Origin: Flavobacteriales bacterium
GTDB lineage: Bacteria; Bacteroidota; Bacteroidia; Flavobacteriales; Flavobacteriaceae
DNA length: 6,152 nt
Reading direction: 5' to 3'
NCBI GenBank assembly: GCA_027032855.1
Contig: JALVLX010000019.1
Location: 1-6,152 of the forward strand
Positions 1 to 6,142 of this stretch are shown piece by piece. Both the position numbers and the translations under genes were made by a program. How positions within the stretch are numbered: the stretch's first letter is position 1; every line of letters begins with the position of its first letter. A model generated the notes under the pieces. That model was not told where the DNA came from and did not search any database. It saw only the letters and a program-made list of their open reading frames with translations.

Positions 1-75
1 ACAATTATAAACATCGGACGAACATCCGACATCGGACATCAATTAACCAGATAACCAAATAACCAAATAACCAAA
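1..75. repeat. 75-bp direct repeat, copy 1 (may extend left of the window)
   Basis: Positions 1-75 are identical to 117-191 (period 116 bp). Each copy starts ACAATTATAAACATCGGACG, continues through overlapping ATCGGAC / ATCCGAC words containing short inverted repeats (TCGGA at 14-18, TCCGA at 25-29, TCGGA at 32-36), then enters a run of 8-bp units. The copy begins at the first base of the window, so its true left end and the total copy number are unknown. No protein is supported here: the minus-strand frame reads only a repetitive VIWLFGYL-like string, which is what the 8-bp unit gives when translated. Confidence 0.95.
41..72. repeat. 8-bp tandem repeat run, 4 units (consensus AAATAACC)
   Basis: Four consecutive octamers: AATTAACC (41-48), AGATAACC (49-56), AAATAACC (57-64) and AAATAACC (65-72), followed by a run of nine A. 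The first two are degenerate and the last two perfect, in the same order as in the second copy at 157-220. The run is half the length of the second one, so unit number has changed since the two copies separated. Confidence 0.9.
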
Positions 76-80
76 AAAAA

Positions 81-109
81 ATTAGAAATTAGATTTTAGA
101 AATTAGAAG
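81..109. repeat. ATTAGAA-type low-complexity spacer
   Basis: This AT-rich spacer between the two 75-bp copies is itself repetitive: ATTAGAA occurs at 81-87 and 102-108, ATTAG at 88-92, and the related TTTTAGAA at 95-102. It resembles a third kind of short-word repeat within the same intergenic block. I see no coding potential or convincing promoter in it. Confidence 0.6.
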
Positions 110-116
110 TATTTTT

Positions 117-191
117 ACAATTATAAACATCGGACGAACATCCGACATCGGACATCAATTAACCAGATAACCAAATAACCAAATAACCAAA
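117..191. repeat. 75-bp direct repeat, copy 2
   Basis: Exact copy of positions 1-75. The same inverted words occur (TCGGA at 130-134, TCCGA at 141-145, TCGGA at 148-152). Exact identity over 75 bp of non-coding, AT-rich DNA suggests a recent duplication or ongoing homogenisation. There is no transposase, terminal inverted repeat or target-site duplication visible, so I call it a repeat and not an insertion sequence. Confidence 0.95.
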
Positions 192-220
192 TAACCAAAT
201 AACCATATCACCAAATAACC
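157..220. repeat. 8-bp tandem repeat run, 8 units, next to a start codon
   Basis: Eight consecutive octamers: AATTAACC, AGATAACC, four perfect AAATAACC (173-204), ATATCACC (205-212) and AAATAACC (213-220). Only AATAAACA separates the run from the ATG at 229, so the array occupies the place where the ribosome-binding region and 5' leader of the downstream gene should be. The unit length is not a multiple of three, but the array lies outside the reading frame, so a change in unit number would alter leader or promoter spacing and not the protein. Confidence 0.93.
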
Positions 221-228
221 AATAAACA

Positions 229-660
229 ATGAAAGAATTAAAATTAATTAGCATATCAGGAAAAAGTGGCTTATTCAAACTTTTAACAACTACAAAATCA
301 GGTATCATTGCCGAATCATTAATAGATAAAAAACGCGCTATGACTTCATTTACCAATGTATCTGCTTTAGATGAGATAGCCATTTATTCTATCGATGATG
401 AAATTCCATTGTGGCAAGTATTCAAAAAAATTGCCGAAAAAGAAGACTTCAAACCTACTATCAGTCATAAATCAGACAAAAATACTTTGGAAACTTACTT
501 CAAGGAAGTTATGCCTGATTATGATGAAGAACGCGTTTATCCTTCACATATCAAAAAAATTGTTCAATGGTATAACATTTTACAAGAAACCGGTTTTTTG
601 AAAGAATTCTTAGAACAAAAAGAAGCTGAAAATAAAGAAGAAGAGAAAGACGAACAATAA
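229..660 (+). CDS. DUF5606-family protein of unknown function
   Basis: This 143-residue protein matches, from memory, the DUF5606 family of Bacteroidota, whose members are about this size. Its function is not known. Recognisable parts are the N-terminal ISGKSGLFKL (residues 9-18; relatives read ISGKPGLYKL), AESLIDKKR (28-36), and a conserved C-terminal half with YFKEVMPDYDEERVY (90-104) followed by HIKKIVQWYNIL (107-118). The last 15 residues are a Glu/Lys-rich, probably disordered tail. There is no signal peptide or membrane segment, so it should be cytoplasmic. The ATG at 229 puts the conserved ISGK segment at the expected distance from the N terminus. The gene sits alone on the plus strand behind a repeat block and faces the lptF/G operon end to end, 15 bp apart. 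No Shine-Dalgarno sequence is visible, as is usual in this phylum. I recall relatives lying near def and mazG; neither is in this window. Confidence 0.86.
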   Translation: MKELKLISISGKSGLFKLLTTTKSGIIAESLIDKKRAMTSFTNVSALDEIAIYSIDDEIPLWQVFKKIAEKEDFKPTISHKSDKNTLETYFKEVMPDYDEERVYPSHIKKIVQWYNILQETGFLKEFLEQKEAENKEEEKDEQ

Positions 661-675
661 ACGTTTTTCAAATCA

Positions 676-2124
676 TTATTTCTTTTTATTGTACCGTTTT
701 TTGATACTTTGTTTGACTTGTTCAAACAGATTGGAAATTCTGGCAAATTCACTGTCGCTATGTGCTTTGTATGTCAGGTAAAGACCTAACGGAAGCAGGG
801 CAAATGTTGCAAACCATGCACCTAAATACGGTTGAACGGCTCCTTCTTCTGCCGCGTTTTTGCCCAGCATACTCAGGATATAATAGGTTACAAAAATAAC
901 GATACCCAAAACAACGGAAATACCAAAACCGCCTTTTTTGATAATTGCTCCCAAAGGAATACCTACCAAAAACATGATAATGACCATTATGGGATAGGTA
1001 AATTTTTCAGAGAAGCTGTATTTATATTTATTGGTAGTCCTGTTTTGGTTTGTAAAATACCGCTCTTTACGCTGACTGAATTGTTCCAAAGCTTCAGCCT
1101 TTTGAACAGCACGACTATAAAGATAACCCAAAGCTTTTGTATTATAAAGTGTCGTGTCTTTTAAAATTTCACTTAAAGACTTATAATGTTGAATATCAAC
1201 ATCTTTCACTTGTTTAGACTTTACTTTATTTCGTCTTAAAAGCTCTTCTGAAAAATCTTCTTTTTTTTCAATTGTCTTTATTTTAAGCGTATCAATTTCC
1301 TTTTTCAAATCAAGCACATTAAGCATGTGATGTGCCGCAGAAACACTGGTTTTATCCAAATCAACTTTATTGATTGAAGAAATATCTATATTGATAATAT
1401 GCTCTTTAAAATTGGTTTTCATTGCCGGATAATTTTTTCGCTCGCTTGCTTTTTTTTGTTGGCGCGTCATATCTTCATAAAAAGTACCGTCATATAAAAT
1501 GAGCTGTATCAATTGATTATCGGGGTCACTCTTAAATAAGCCCCTTTTGGCAATAATAACTTTATCGGGAATACCATTGACTTTTTGGTGGATAATAATA
1601 TCTTTTAAGCGATTATTATTTTTGCCGTATTTCTTTTTGACATGAATATTGATACCGGCCGGTTTAAAATCATTAAAAACCCCTTCCGTAATAGCTACAC
1701 TCGGCATTTTCTTTTTAATATTTCGTCGTAAATTGCTGAACTTATAATTACCGTACGGCAAGGCAGTGTTGGCAAAAACAAAAGTACCTATGGCTAACAG
1801 AATAATCATGGGGCTGATAGCTTTCATCATGGTTTTGAGCGAAATCCCCATAGATTTCATAGCCGTAAACTCCGATTTTTCCGACATACTGCCAAAACTC
1901 ATAATGCCACCCAGCAAAATAGAAAGCGGAATGGCATTTAAGACAACATAAGGAGAAATGTACATTAAAAATTTGAAAATAGTCAGCAAGCCTAAGCCTT
2001 TACCCGCTAACTCATCAAAATACAACCAAAAAGTTTGCAGAACAAATATGAAGTAAATGATGATAGATCCCGGTAAAAATTTTTTAAAAAAATTACTTAG
2101 TATGTAGCGGTAAACTATTTTCAA
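676..2124 (-). CDS. LptF/LptG (YjgP/YjgQ) family LPS-export permease, TTG start
   Basis: This is a 482-residue inner-membrane permease of the family that, with the ATPase LptB, extracts lipopolysaccharide from the inner membrane and passes it to LptC and LptA. The layout fits the family: three membrane segments near 18-36, 47-72 and 101-121, a large periplasmic domain (about 125-370), and three more segments near 375-396, 400-419 and 432-452. SEKSEFTAMKSMGIS (81-95) is in the place of the cytoplasmic coupling helix that contacts LptB. At 482 residues it exceeds the roughly 360 of the Escherichia coli proteins. Much of the excess lies in a charged, probably helical stretch at about 262-350 of the periplasmic domain. 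A basic tail (KKRYNKKK) ends the protein. The start is TTG at 2124: it gives MKIVYRYIL, the family's usual opening, and the next in-frame Met is residue 54, inside a membrane segment. Only 2 bp separate it from the lolA stop, suggesting translational coupling. I cannot assign it to LptF or LptG specifically. Confidence 0.93.
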   Translation of the reverse strand: MKIVYRYILSNFFKKFLPGSIIIYFIFVLQTFWLYFDELAGKGLGLLTIFKFLMYISPYVVLNAIPLSILLGGIMSFGSMSEKSEFTAMKSMGISLKTMMKAISPMIILLAIGTFVFANTALPYGNYKFSNLRRNIKKKMPSVAITEGVFNDFKPAGINIHVKKKYGKNNNRLKDIIIHQKVNGIPDKVIIAKRGLFKSDPDNQLIQLILYDGTFYEDMTRQQKKASERKNYPAMKTNFKEHIINIDISSINKVDLDKTSVSAAHHMLNVLDLKKEIDTLKIKTIEKKEDFSEELLRRNKVKSKQVKDVDIQHYKSLSEILKDTTLYNTKALGYLYSRAVQKAEALEQFSQRKERYFTNQNRTTNKYKYSFSEKFTYPIMVIIMFLVGIPLGAIIKKGGFGISVVLGIVIFVTYYILSMLGKNAAEEGAVQPYLGAWFATFALLPLGLYLTYKAHSDSEFARISNLFEQVKQSIKKRYNKKK

Positions 2125-2126
2125 AA

Positions 2127-2768
2127 TTAATCTAAATCATTTATATAATAATCGGGGTATTTTGATTTGTCAAACTGAAAAAGCTTTGCCGGTAAAACTT
2201 TATTGGTTTGAAAACGGGTAATATCCAAATTGATAACAGAACCGTTTTTTTCCATTATAATCGCATTATGAATATTATAAGTTTTCATATCTATACCCAA
2301 TAAAATATATTTTTCGGAAGAATTAGTGTTTCGTGGAATCAATTTTACATATCTAATAATATGCCCTTTGACATTTTGCTTGATATCCATCTTTTTGGTA
2401 TAGCCTTTTTTATAAAAACTAAATATTTTATTCGGTGTAAATTCATCTTCGTCTTTGTGACTTGTCACGTTTACTTCTTCATTTTCATTGATGATTTGAT
2501 AACGTTTTTGTCCGTCAAAGATATCTTCAATTCCCATGTAGCTGGCATGGAACTTATTGCCTTGAATGGTAACATTTCCTTTAGTTTGTTGGGTTACACC
2601 GGCTTTCTTGTTTGTCAAGCTGTACTTAAATTCAGCATAAATGTTTTTGTAACCATTGAGTTTTTTGGTTACTTTGTTAAGCAATTTTTCAGCCGCAGGA
2701 TCATTTTGTGCATTCATCTTTCCTACTGACAAACCTAGTAGAGCAATAATAAAAATAAAGTTTTTCAT
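2127..2768 (-). CDS. lolA: LolA-like outer-membrane lipoprotein carrier protein
   Basis: A 213-residue periplasmic protein of the LolA family, which carries lipoproteins from the inner-membrane LolCDE complex to the outer membrane. Residues 1-20 are a Sec signal peptide (MKNFIFIIALLGLSVG core, cleavage probably near KMNAQ-ND). The mature part begins with an amphipathic helix (AEKLLNKVTKKLNGY), then alternating strands as expected for the half-open LolA barrel, including TKGNVTIQGNKFHASY (62-77, the usual LolA hairpin), the DGQKRYQI strand (85-92), and a late INLDITRFQTNKVLP segment (179-193). Similarity is mainly in pattern, which is normal for this divergent family. The start could extend to a TTG at 2774, two codons upstream; I chose the ATG at 2768 because it gives a standard MKN signal-peptide opening. 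It lies 9 bp after ftsK and 2 bp before the permease, so it is almost surely co-transcribed. A general LolA-fold lipid-binding role is an alternative. Confidence 0.85.
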   Translation of the reverse strand: MKNFIFIIALLGLSVGKMNAQNDPAAEKLLNKVTKKLNGYKNIYAEFKYSLTNKKAGVTQQTKGNVTIQGNKFHASYMGIEDIFDGQKRYQIINENEEVNVTSHKDEDEFTPNKIFSFYKKGYTKKMDIKQNVKGHIIRYVKLIPRNTNSSEKYILLGIDMKTYNIHNAIIMEKNGSVINLDITRFQTNKVLPAKLFQFDKSKYPDYYINDLD

Positions 2769-2777
2769 TTTCAATTC

Positions 2778-5162
2778 TTATAATTCGTTATTAAAAAATT
2801 CATCTAAGGCTATCACATCGGGTATCAAGACTTTACGGGCTTTACTACCTTCAAAAGGACCGATTATCCCGGCTGCCTCCAATTGGTCAATGATACGTCC
2901 GGCTCTGTTATAGCCTATTTTGAGTTTTCGTTGCAATAATGATGCCGAACCTTGTTGCGCATTGACAATAATGTAGGCAGCTTCTTTAAACAACTCATCT
3001 CTATCTTCAACATTATCATCAAAATTTGTGCCACTGTTTTCATCTTCTACTTCAGGTAACGGAAATGCGGACGCATAACCACGTTGTGCCCCTATAAACT
3101 CTGTCAGATTTTCAACTTCAGGCGTATCTATGAAGGCACATTGCAAGCGTACAGGTGTGTTTCCGGTTGCAATCAGCATATCCCCTTTACCTATCAAACG
3201 TTCGGCGCCGCCACTATCCAAAATGGTACGCGAATCAATTTTTGACGATACGGCAAAGGCTATTCGTGCAGGGAAATTGGCTTTAATTATACCGGTAATC
3301 ACATTGACCGACGGACGTTGTGTGGCAACAATCAAATGAATCCCAACCGCACGTGCCAGCTGCGCAATTCTTGCAATGGGTAATTCAATTTCTTTTCCGG
3401 CTGTCATCATCAAATCGGCAAACTCGTCAACAACCAAAACAATATATGGTAAATAACGGTGTCCTTTTTCAGGATTTAGTTGCCGTTTTTTAAACTTTGC
3501 ATTGTATTCTTTAATATTACGAACCATGGCATCTTTTAGCAAATCGTACCTGTCTTCCATTTCTTTGGTCAAAGATGTAAGCGTTCGGACAACTTTTTGC
3601 ACATCTGTAATAATTGCTTCTTCTTCGTCGGGCAATTTGGCTAAAAAGTGGCGTTCAATCTTATTATATAATGTCAACTCAACTTTTTTGGGGTCAACCA
3701 AAACAAATTTCAATTCCGAAGGATGTTTTTTATAGAGCAATGATGCCAATATCGCATTGATACCCACAGATTTACCTTGGCCGGTAGCACCCGCAACCAA
3801 CAAGTGTGGCATCTTGGCTAAATCAAAAGTATAAGTTTCGTTGGTAATTGTTTTTCCCATCGCCACCGGCAATTCCATATCGGCTTCTTGAAAACGTTTG
3901 GATTGAATAACCGAACGCATCGGTACAATTTTACGGATTTTGTTGGGTACTTCAATACCGATAGTACCTTTTCCCGGCATAGGTGCGATAATTCTGATAC
4001 CTAATGCCGCCAATGATAAAGCAATATCATCTTCCAAATTTTTAATTTTTGAAATACGGACACCTGCTTCGGGAATAATTTCATACAAGGTAACAGACGG
4101 TCCGACAACAACTTCAATTTTTGAAATTTTTATTTTAAAATCAAGTAAAGTTTTTACAATCTTATCTTTATTTCTCTTAAGTTCTTTTTCGTTATACGTT
4201 ATTTCAGTAGCACCGTAATCTTTAAGCAGGTCAAATGTAGGAAATTGATAATCAGACAAATCCAAGCGCGGGTCATAAGGCCCTTGTTGGTCAACCAAAT
4301 GTTCGGCTTTTTTCACAATTTCTTCATCACCGGCTACTGCTATATGCATTTTGGCATCTTCCGCCGGTTTGTCGGAAGTGTCATTTGTTGACGAACCGGG
4401 ATTTTCTGAAATTTCAACAACTTCTTCTTCAACAGATTCTTCTTCAACAGGACTTTTAATAATCATATCATCGTCAACATCCATAATACCAACATCATGT
4501 GTCTCAATAAGCGGTTTGTCATTCTCAGTATCTTCATCATCTGAAGGGGTTTCTTCTACCGTATCATCTGCCACTTTTTTATAAAAAATATTGTGAAGGA
4601 AAGCTTGTATTTTCTCTGCATCTAAACCGGCTTTGATGCTGATGATTGTGAATAAAATAAAAATCATAATGACAATACTGCCCAACTTACCGAAAATTAA
4701 TGTGAAAAAATGCGCAATTTCTTTTCCGTACAGTCCGGACCAAAGATAATTGGACGGAAAAATCAATGCCAGCATAAACGCCCCTGCATACATATATATA
4801 ATTGCCCACATCCATCGTTTGGCATGATTGATAAGCGGTTTTTTGGCAATCAGCAACAATCCCGATATTGTAACGGCATAAGGTATCAACAAGGAAAAAA
4901 TACCAAAGCCCTTAAAAACCAACAAATTACCAAAAAAAGCACCAAGTTTTCCTATCAGGTTATGAGCCGGCTCACCATCCGACGATAAAGTCAAATTACT
5001 TTGATCAAATTTCCAATTAAAGAAAAATGAAATAATGGCAAGAGCCAGTAAAAGACTGATAAATATCAAACTTAATCCGGTAATCAAACGATCGCGGTCA
5101 TTAAGTTGAAATTTATTTTTTTTACTGCTTTTTTTCTTTTTTGATGTTGATTTTTTTGCCAT
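2778..5162 (-). CDS. ftsK: DNA translocase FtsK
   Basis: FtsK is a membrane-anchored, hexameric ATPase at the division septum that pumps DNA so that chromosome termini clear the closing septum and dimers are resolved by Xer recombinases. Residues are numbered from the longer TTG frame at 5189; subtract 9 for the ATG start used here. Four membrane segments lie near 35-57, 90-114, 126-145 and 163-187. A long Asp/Glu-rich linker follows (about 207-300), then the alpha domain and the motor. Walker A is GATGQGKS (467-474), Walker B is VLVVDE (584-589), and VATQRPSVNVITG (621-633) is a strongly conserved motor segment. The C-terminal gamma winged helix, which reads the polar DNA guide sequences, spans about 731-790 and includes QRKLKIGYNRAGRIIDQLE. 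The 794-residue length is typical for the phylum. I chose the ATG at 5162 because MAKKSTSKKKK, a basic opening, is the common flavobacterial FtsK start. It is the first gene of the operon with lolA and the permease. Confidence 0.97.
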   Translation of the reverse strand: MAKKSTSKKKKSSKKNKFQLNDRDRLITGLSLIFISLLLALAIISFFFNWKFDQSNLTLSSDGEPAHNLIGKLGAFFGNLLVFKGFGIFSLLIPYAVTISGLLLIAKKPLINHAKRWMWAIIYMYAGAFMLALIFPSNYLWSGLYGKEIAHFFTLIFGKLGSIVIMIFILFTIISIKAGLDAEKIQAFLHNIFYKKVADDTVEETPSDDEDTENDKPLIETHDVGIMDVDDDMIIKSPVEEESVEEEVVEISENPGSSTNDTSDKPAEDAKMHIAVAGDEEIVKKAEHLVDQQGPYDPRLDLSDYQFPTFDLLKDYGATEITYNEKELKRNKDKIVKTLLDFKIKISKIEVVVGPSVTLYEIIPEAGVRISKIKNLEDDIALSLAALGIRIIAPMPGKGTIGIEVPNKIRKIVPMRSVIQSKRFQEADMELPVAMGKTITNETYTFDLAKMPHLLVAGATGQGKSVGINAILASLLYKKHPSELKFVLVDPKKVELTLYNKIERHFLAKLPDEEEAIITDVQKVVRTLTSLTKEMEDRYDLLKDAMVRNIKEYNAKFKKRQLNPEKGHRYLPYIVLVVDEFADLMMTAGKEIELPIARIAQLARAVGIHLIVATQRPSVNVITGIIKANFPARIAFAVSSKIDSRTILDSGGAERLIGKGDMLIATGNTPVRLQCAFIDTPEVENLTEFIGAQRGYASAFPLPEVEDENSGTNFDDNVEDRDELFKEAAYIIVNAQQGSASLLQRKLKIGYNRAGRIIDQLEAAGIIGPFEGSKARKVLIPDVIALDEFFNNEL

Positions 5163-5264
5163 TAATTTTACACTTTTTACAAACTTCAAAAATCGGAATT
5201 TTTAGCCGGAATAAAAAATTTATTTTAGTGGTTCGTGTGAGTTTTTTGTTTCTAATAAGTGAAA

Positions 5265-5272
5265 CAAAATTA
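5265..5272 (-). promoter_or_regulatory. Candidate -7 promoter element for ftsK operon
   Basis: Read on the minus strand this is TAATTTTG, a full match to the Bacteroidota -7 consensus TAnnTTTG. It lies about 100 bp upstream of the ftsK ATG and downstream of the terminator-like hairpin at 5291-5324, the right position to drive ftsK-lolA-lptF/G. The -33 region about 19-21 bp further upstream falls on the T-tract of the hairpin (TTTTTT) and lacks a clean TTG, so the promoter may be weak or use another site. Confidence 0.45.
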
Positions 5273-5290
5273 TTTTAGAAATAGTGTATT

Positions 5291-5324
5291 ATTAAAAAAT
5301 CACCATAACCGGTAACCATGGTGA
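5291..5324 (-). terminator. Intrinsic terminator-like hairpin after the type IX cargo gene
   Basis: On the minus strand the sequence reads TCACCAT, an 11-base loop, then ATGGTGA and six T. The 7-bp stem pairs 5318-5324 with 5300-5306, and the T-tract is 5299-5294. It starts about 50 bp past the stop codon of the cargo gene at 5374, the expected place for its terminator. The stem is short and only moderately GC. The same stretch contains perfect palindromes (ACCGGT at 5308-5313, ACCATGGT at 5315-5322), so a protein-binding site upstream of ftsK is an alternative reading. Confidence 0.6.
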
Positions 5325-5373
5325 ATATAAATTGTATTTAAGTGAGAAATAATAAATTCAAATTTGAAATCTT

Positions 5374-6003
5374 TTATTCTTTGATAATTTTTAACACTTG
5401 CACTTTACCACTGTTTATATCAGTAATTTTCACAAAAAAAATACCTTTATTTAACTTAAGGGGCTTTAAGTCAAAATATTTGTCATTATTAATATGTTTT
5501 CTAAAAAGAGATTGCCCTAAACTATTGATGATTTCCAAGTTAATGTCAGGTTGTAGTATGTTAAATGAAATAACGGTATTTTCGGTAACGGGATTGGGAT
5601 CAACAGTAAAAATTTGCGTGCTATTATCATCAATCCCTAATTGTGCTTCCGGTTCACATTCAATATTAACAATGGAATTATTAAGTTGTGCCAATATTTG
5701 AAAGATATCAACATTTGAATTTACGTTCACAACTCGTTGAAGCGTAGGTGTTTGAGAAGAAGGAAATGACTTATAAACTTCTATAATGTTATTGTTTAAT
5801 ATGGCTAAATCACTATTTGAAATAGGGTCGTGTGCTATGATGTGGTTGATAAAATCTGTTTTATTAAAATTATTCGGTACATTATTGATAGTTAACTCGG
5901 CATAATAATAATAAATACCGTTACTATGCTGACAATCGGTTTGTTGACCGGACATTATATTAGCGTATAAGGCAACAAGCAGTAAAAGAACGATTTTTTT
6001 CAT
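5374..6003 (-). CDS. Small secreted protein with type IX secretion (Por) sorting domain
   Basis: A 209-residue exported protein. Residues 1-20 are a Sec signal peptide (MKKIVLLLLVALYANIMSGQ). Residues about 131-209 are a type A type IX sorting domain: VDPNPVTENTVISFNI (134-149), LEIINSLGQSLFRK (156-169), LKLNKGIFFVKI (182-193) and the C-terminal VLKIIKE. This domain directs export across the outer membrane and is then usually removed. The cargo part is only about 110 residues (21-130). I do not recognise it by name. Its pattern of strands and two helices, ending in SIVNIECEPEAQL (110-122), recalls an I9-type propeptide fold. The only two cysteines, C24 and C116, bracket this domain and could form a disulfide. 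The start is the ATG at 6003, which puts the signal peptide at the N terminus; an upstream TTG at 6078 would add an unlikely 25 residues. The gene appears to be a single-gene unit with its own terminator-like hairpin. Confidence 0.9.
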   Translation of the reverse strand: MKKIVLLLLVALYANIMSGQQTDCQHSNGIYYYYAELTINNVPNNFNKTDFINHIIAHDPISNSDLAILNNNIIEVYKSFPSSQTPTLQRVVNVNSNVDIFQILAQLNNSIVNIECEPEAQLGIDDNSTQIFTVDPNPVTENTVISFNILQPDINLEIINSLGQSLFRKHINNDKYFDLKPLKLNKGIFFVKITDINSGKVQVLKIIKE

Positions 6004-6029
6004 AATACCTATGGAAATTAATTCTTTTT

Positions 6030-6037
6030 CAAAATTA
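6030..6037 (-). promoter_or_regulatory. Candidate -7 promoter element for the type IX cargo gene
   Basis: Read on the minus strand this is TAATTTTG, matching TAnnTTTG, 26 bp upstream of the cargo gene's ATG. No TTG-type -33 element lies at the expected 19-23 bp further upstream; that region is a purine-poor run of T and A on the minus strand. Because the intergenic DNA is very AT-rich a chance match is possible. Confidence 0.4.
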
Positions 6038-6085
6038 AGCAAAATTTTTGAATAAAAAGAAAAATAAACGCAAATCAAATTTTTA

Positions 6086-6118
6086 TTTGTTCAATTTCAC
6101 TAAAAAAGTGTATTTTTG
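6086..6118 (+). promoter_or_regulatory. Bacteroidota-type promoter for the gene leaving the window
   Basis: A TTTG at 6086-6089 (-33 element) and TATTTTTG at 6111-6118 (-7 element, full match to TAnnTTTG) are separated by 21 bp, inside the range reported for this phylum. The -7 element ends 24 bp before the ATG at 6143, leaving a short leader made almost only of A and T, as is common for Bacteroidota genes that lack Shine-Dalgarno sequences. This is the best promoter in the window and supports a real gene starting at 6143. Confidence 0.7.
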
Positions 6119-6142
6119 AAAAAAAAAATAAAATAATAAATT

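Noticed and set aside
110..117. TATTTTTA as a -7 element for the DUF5606 gene
   Set aside because: The last base breaks the consensus, there is no TTG at the -33 position, and the site is about 110 bp from the start codon.
1..228. CRISPR array or insertion sequence at the left edge
   Set aside because: There are only two 75-bp repeats, the spacer is itself low-complexity, and there are no cas genes, transposase or terminal inverted repeats.
159..383. Minus-strand open frame of 74 codons ending in a repetitive VIWLFGYLVIWL-like string
   Set aside because: The repetitive part is only the translation of the 8-bp repeat, and the rest is antisense to the conserved DUF5606 coding sequence. I regard it as a spurious frame.
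654..692. 8-bp inverted repeat ACAATAAA / TTTATTGT spanning both convergent stop codons
   Set aside because: The stem is nearly all A-T with a 23-base loop and no adjoining T-tract, and both arms lie largely in coding sequence. Too weak to call a terminator.
2122..2129. TAATTTTG on the minus strand, a full -7 promoter match at the lolA/permease junction
   Set aside because: It is formed by the lolA stop (TAA), two T and the TTG start. A promoter here would start transcription inside the permease gene, and no TTG -33 element lies upstream.
5163..5189. Nine-codon N-terminal extension of FtsK to a TTG
   Set aside because: The ATG at 5162 gives the usual MAKK-type basic FtsK opening; nothing supports the longer form.
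5186..5205. AAAAAT-CGGA-ATTTTT hairpin in the ftsK leader as a regulatory element or riboswitch
   Set aside because: Six A-T pairs with a 4-base loop is unstable and expected by chance in such AT-rich DNA; no conserved riboswitch core is visible.
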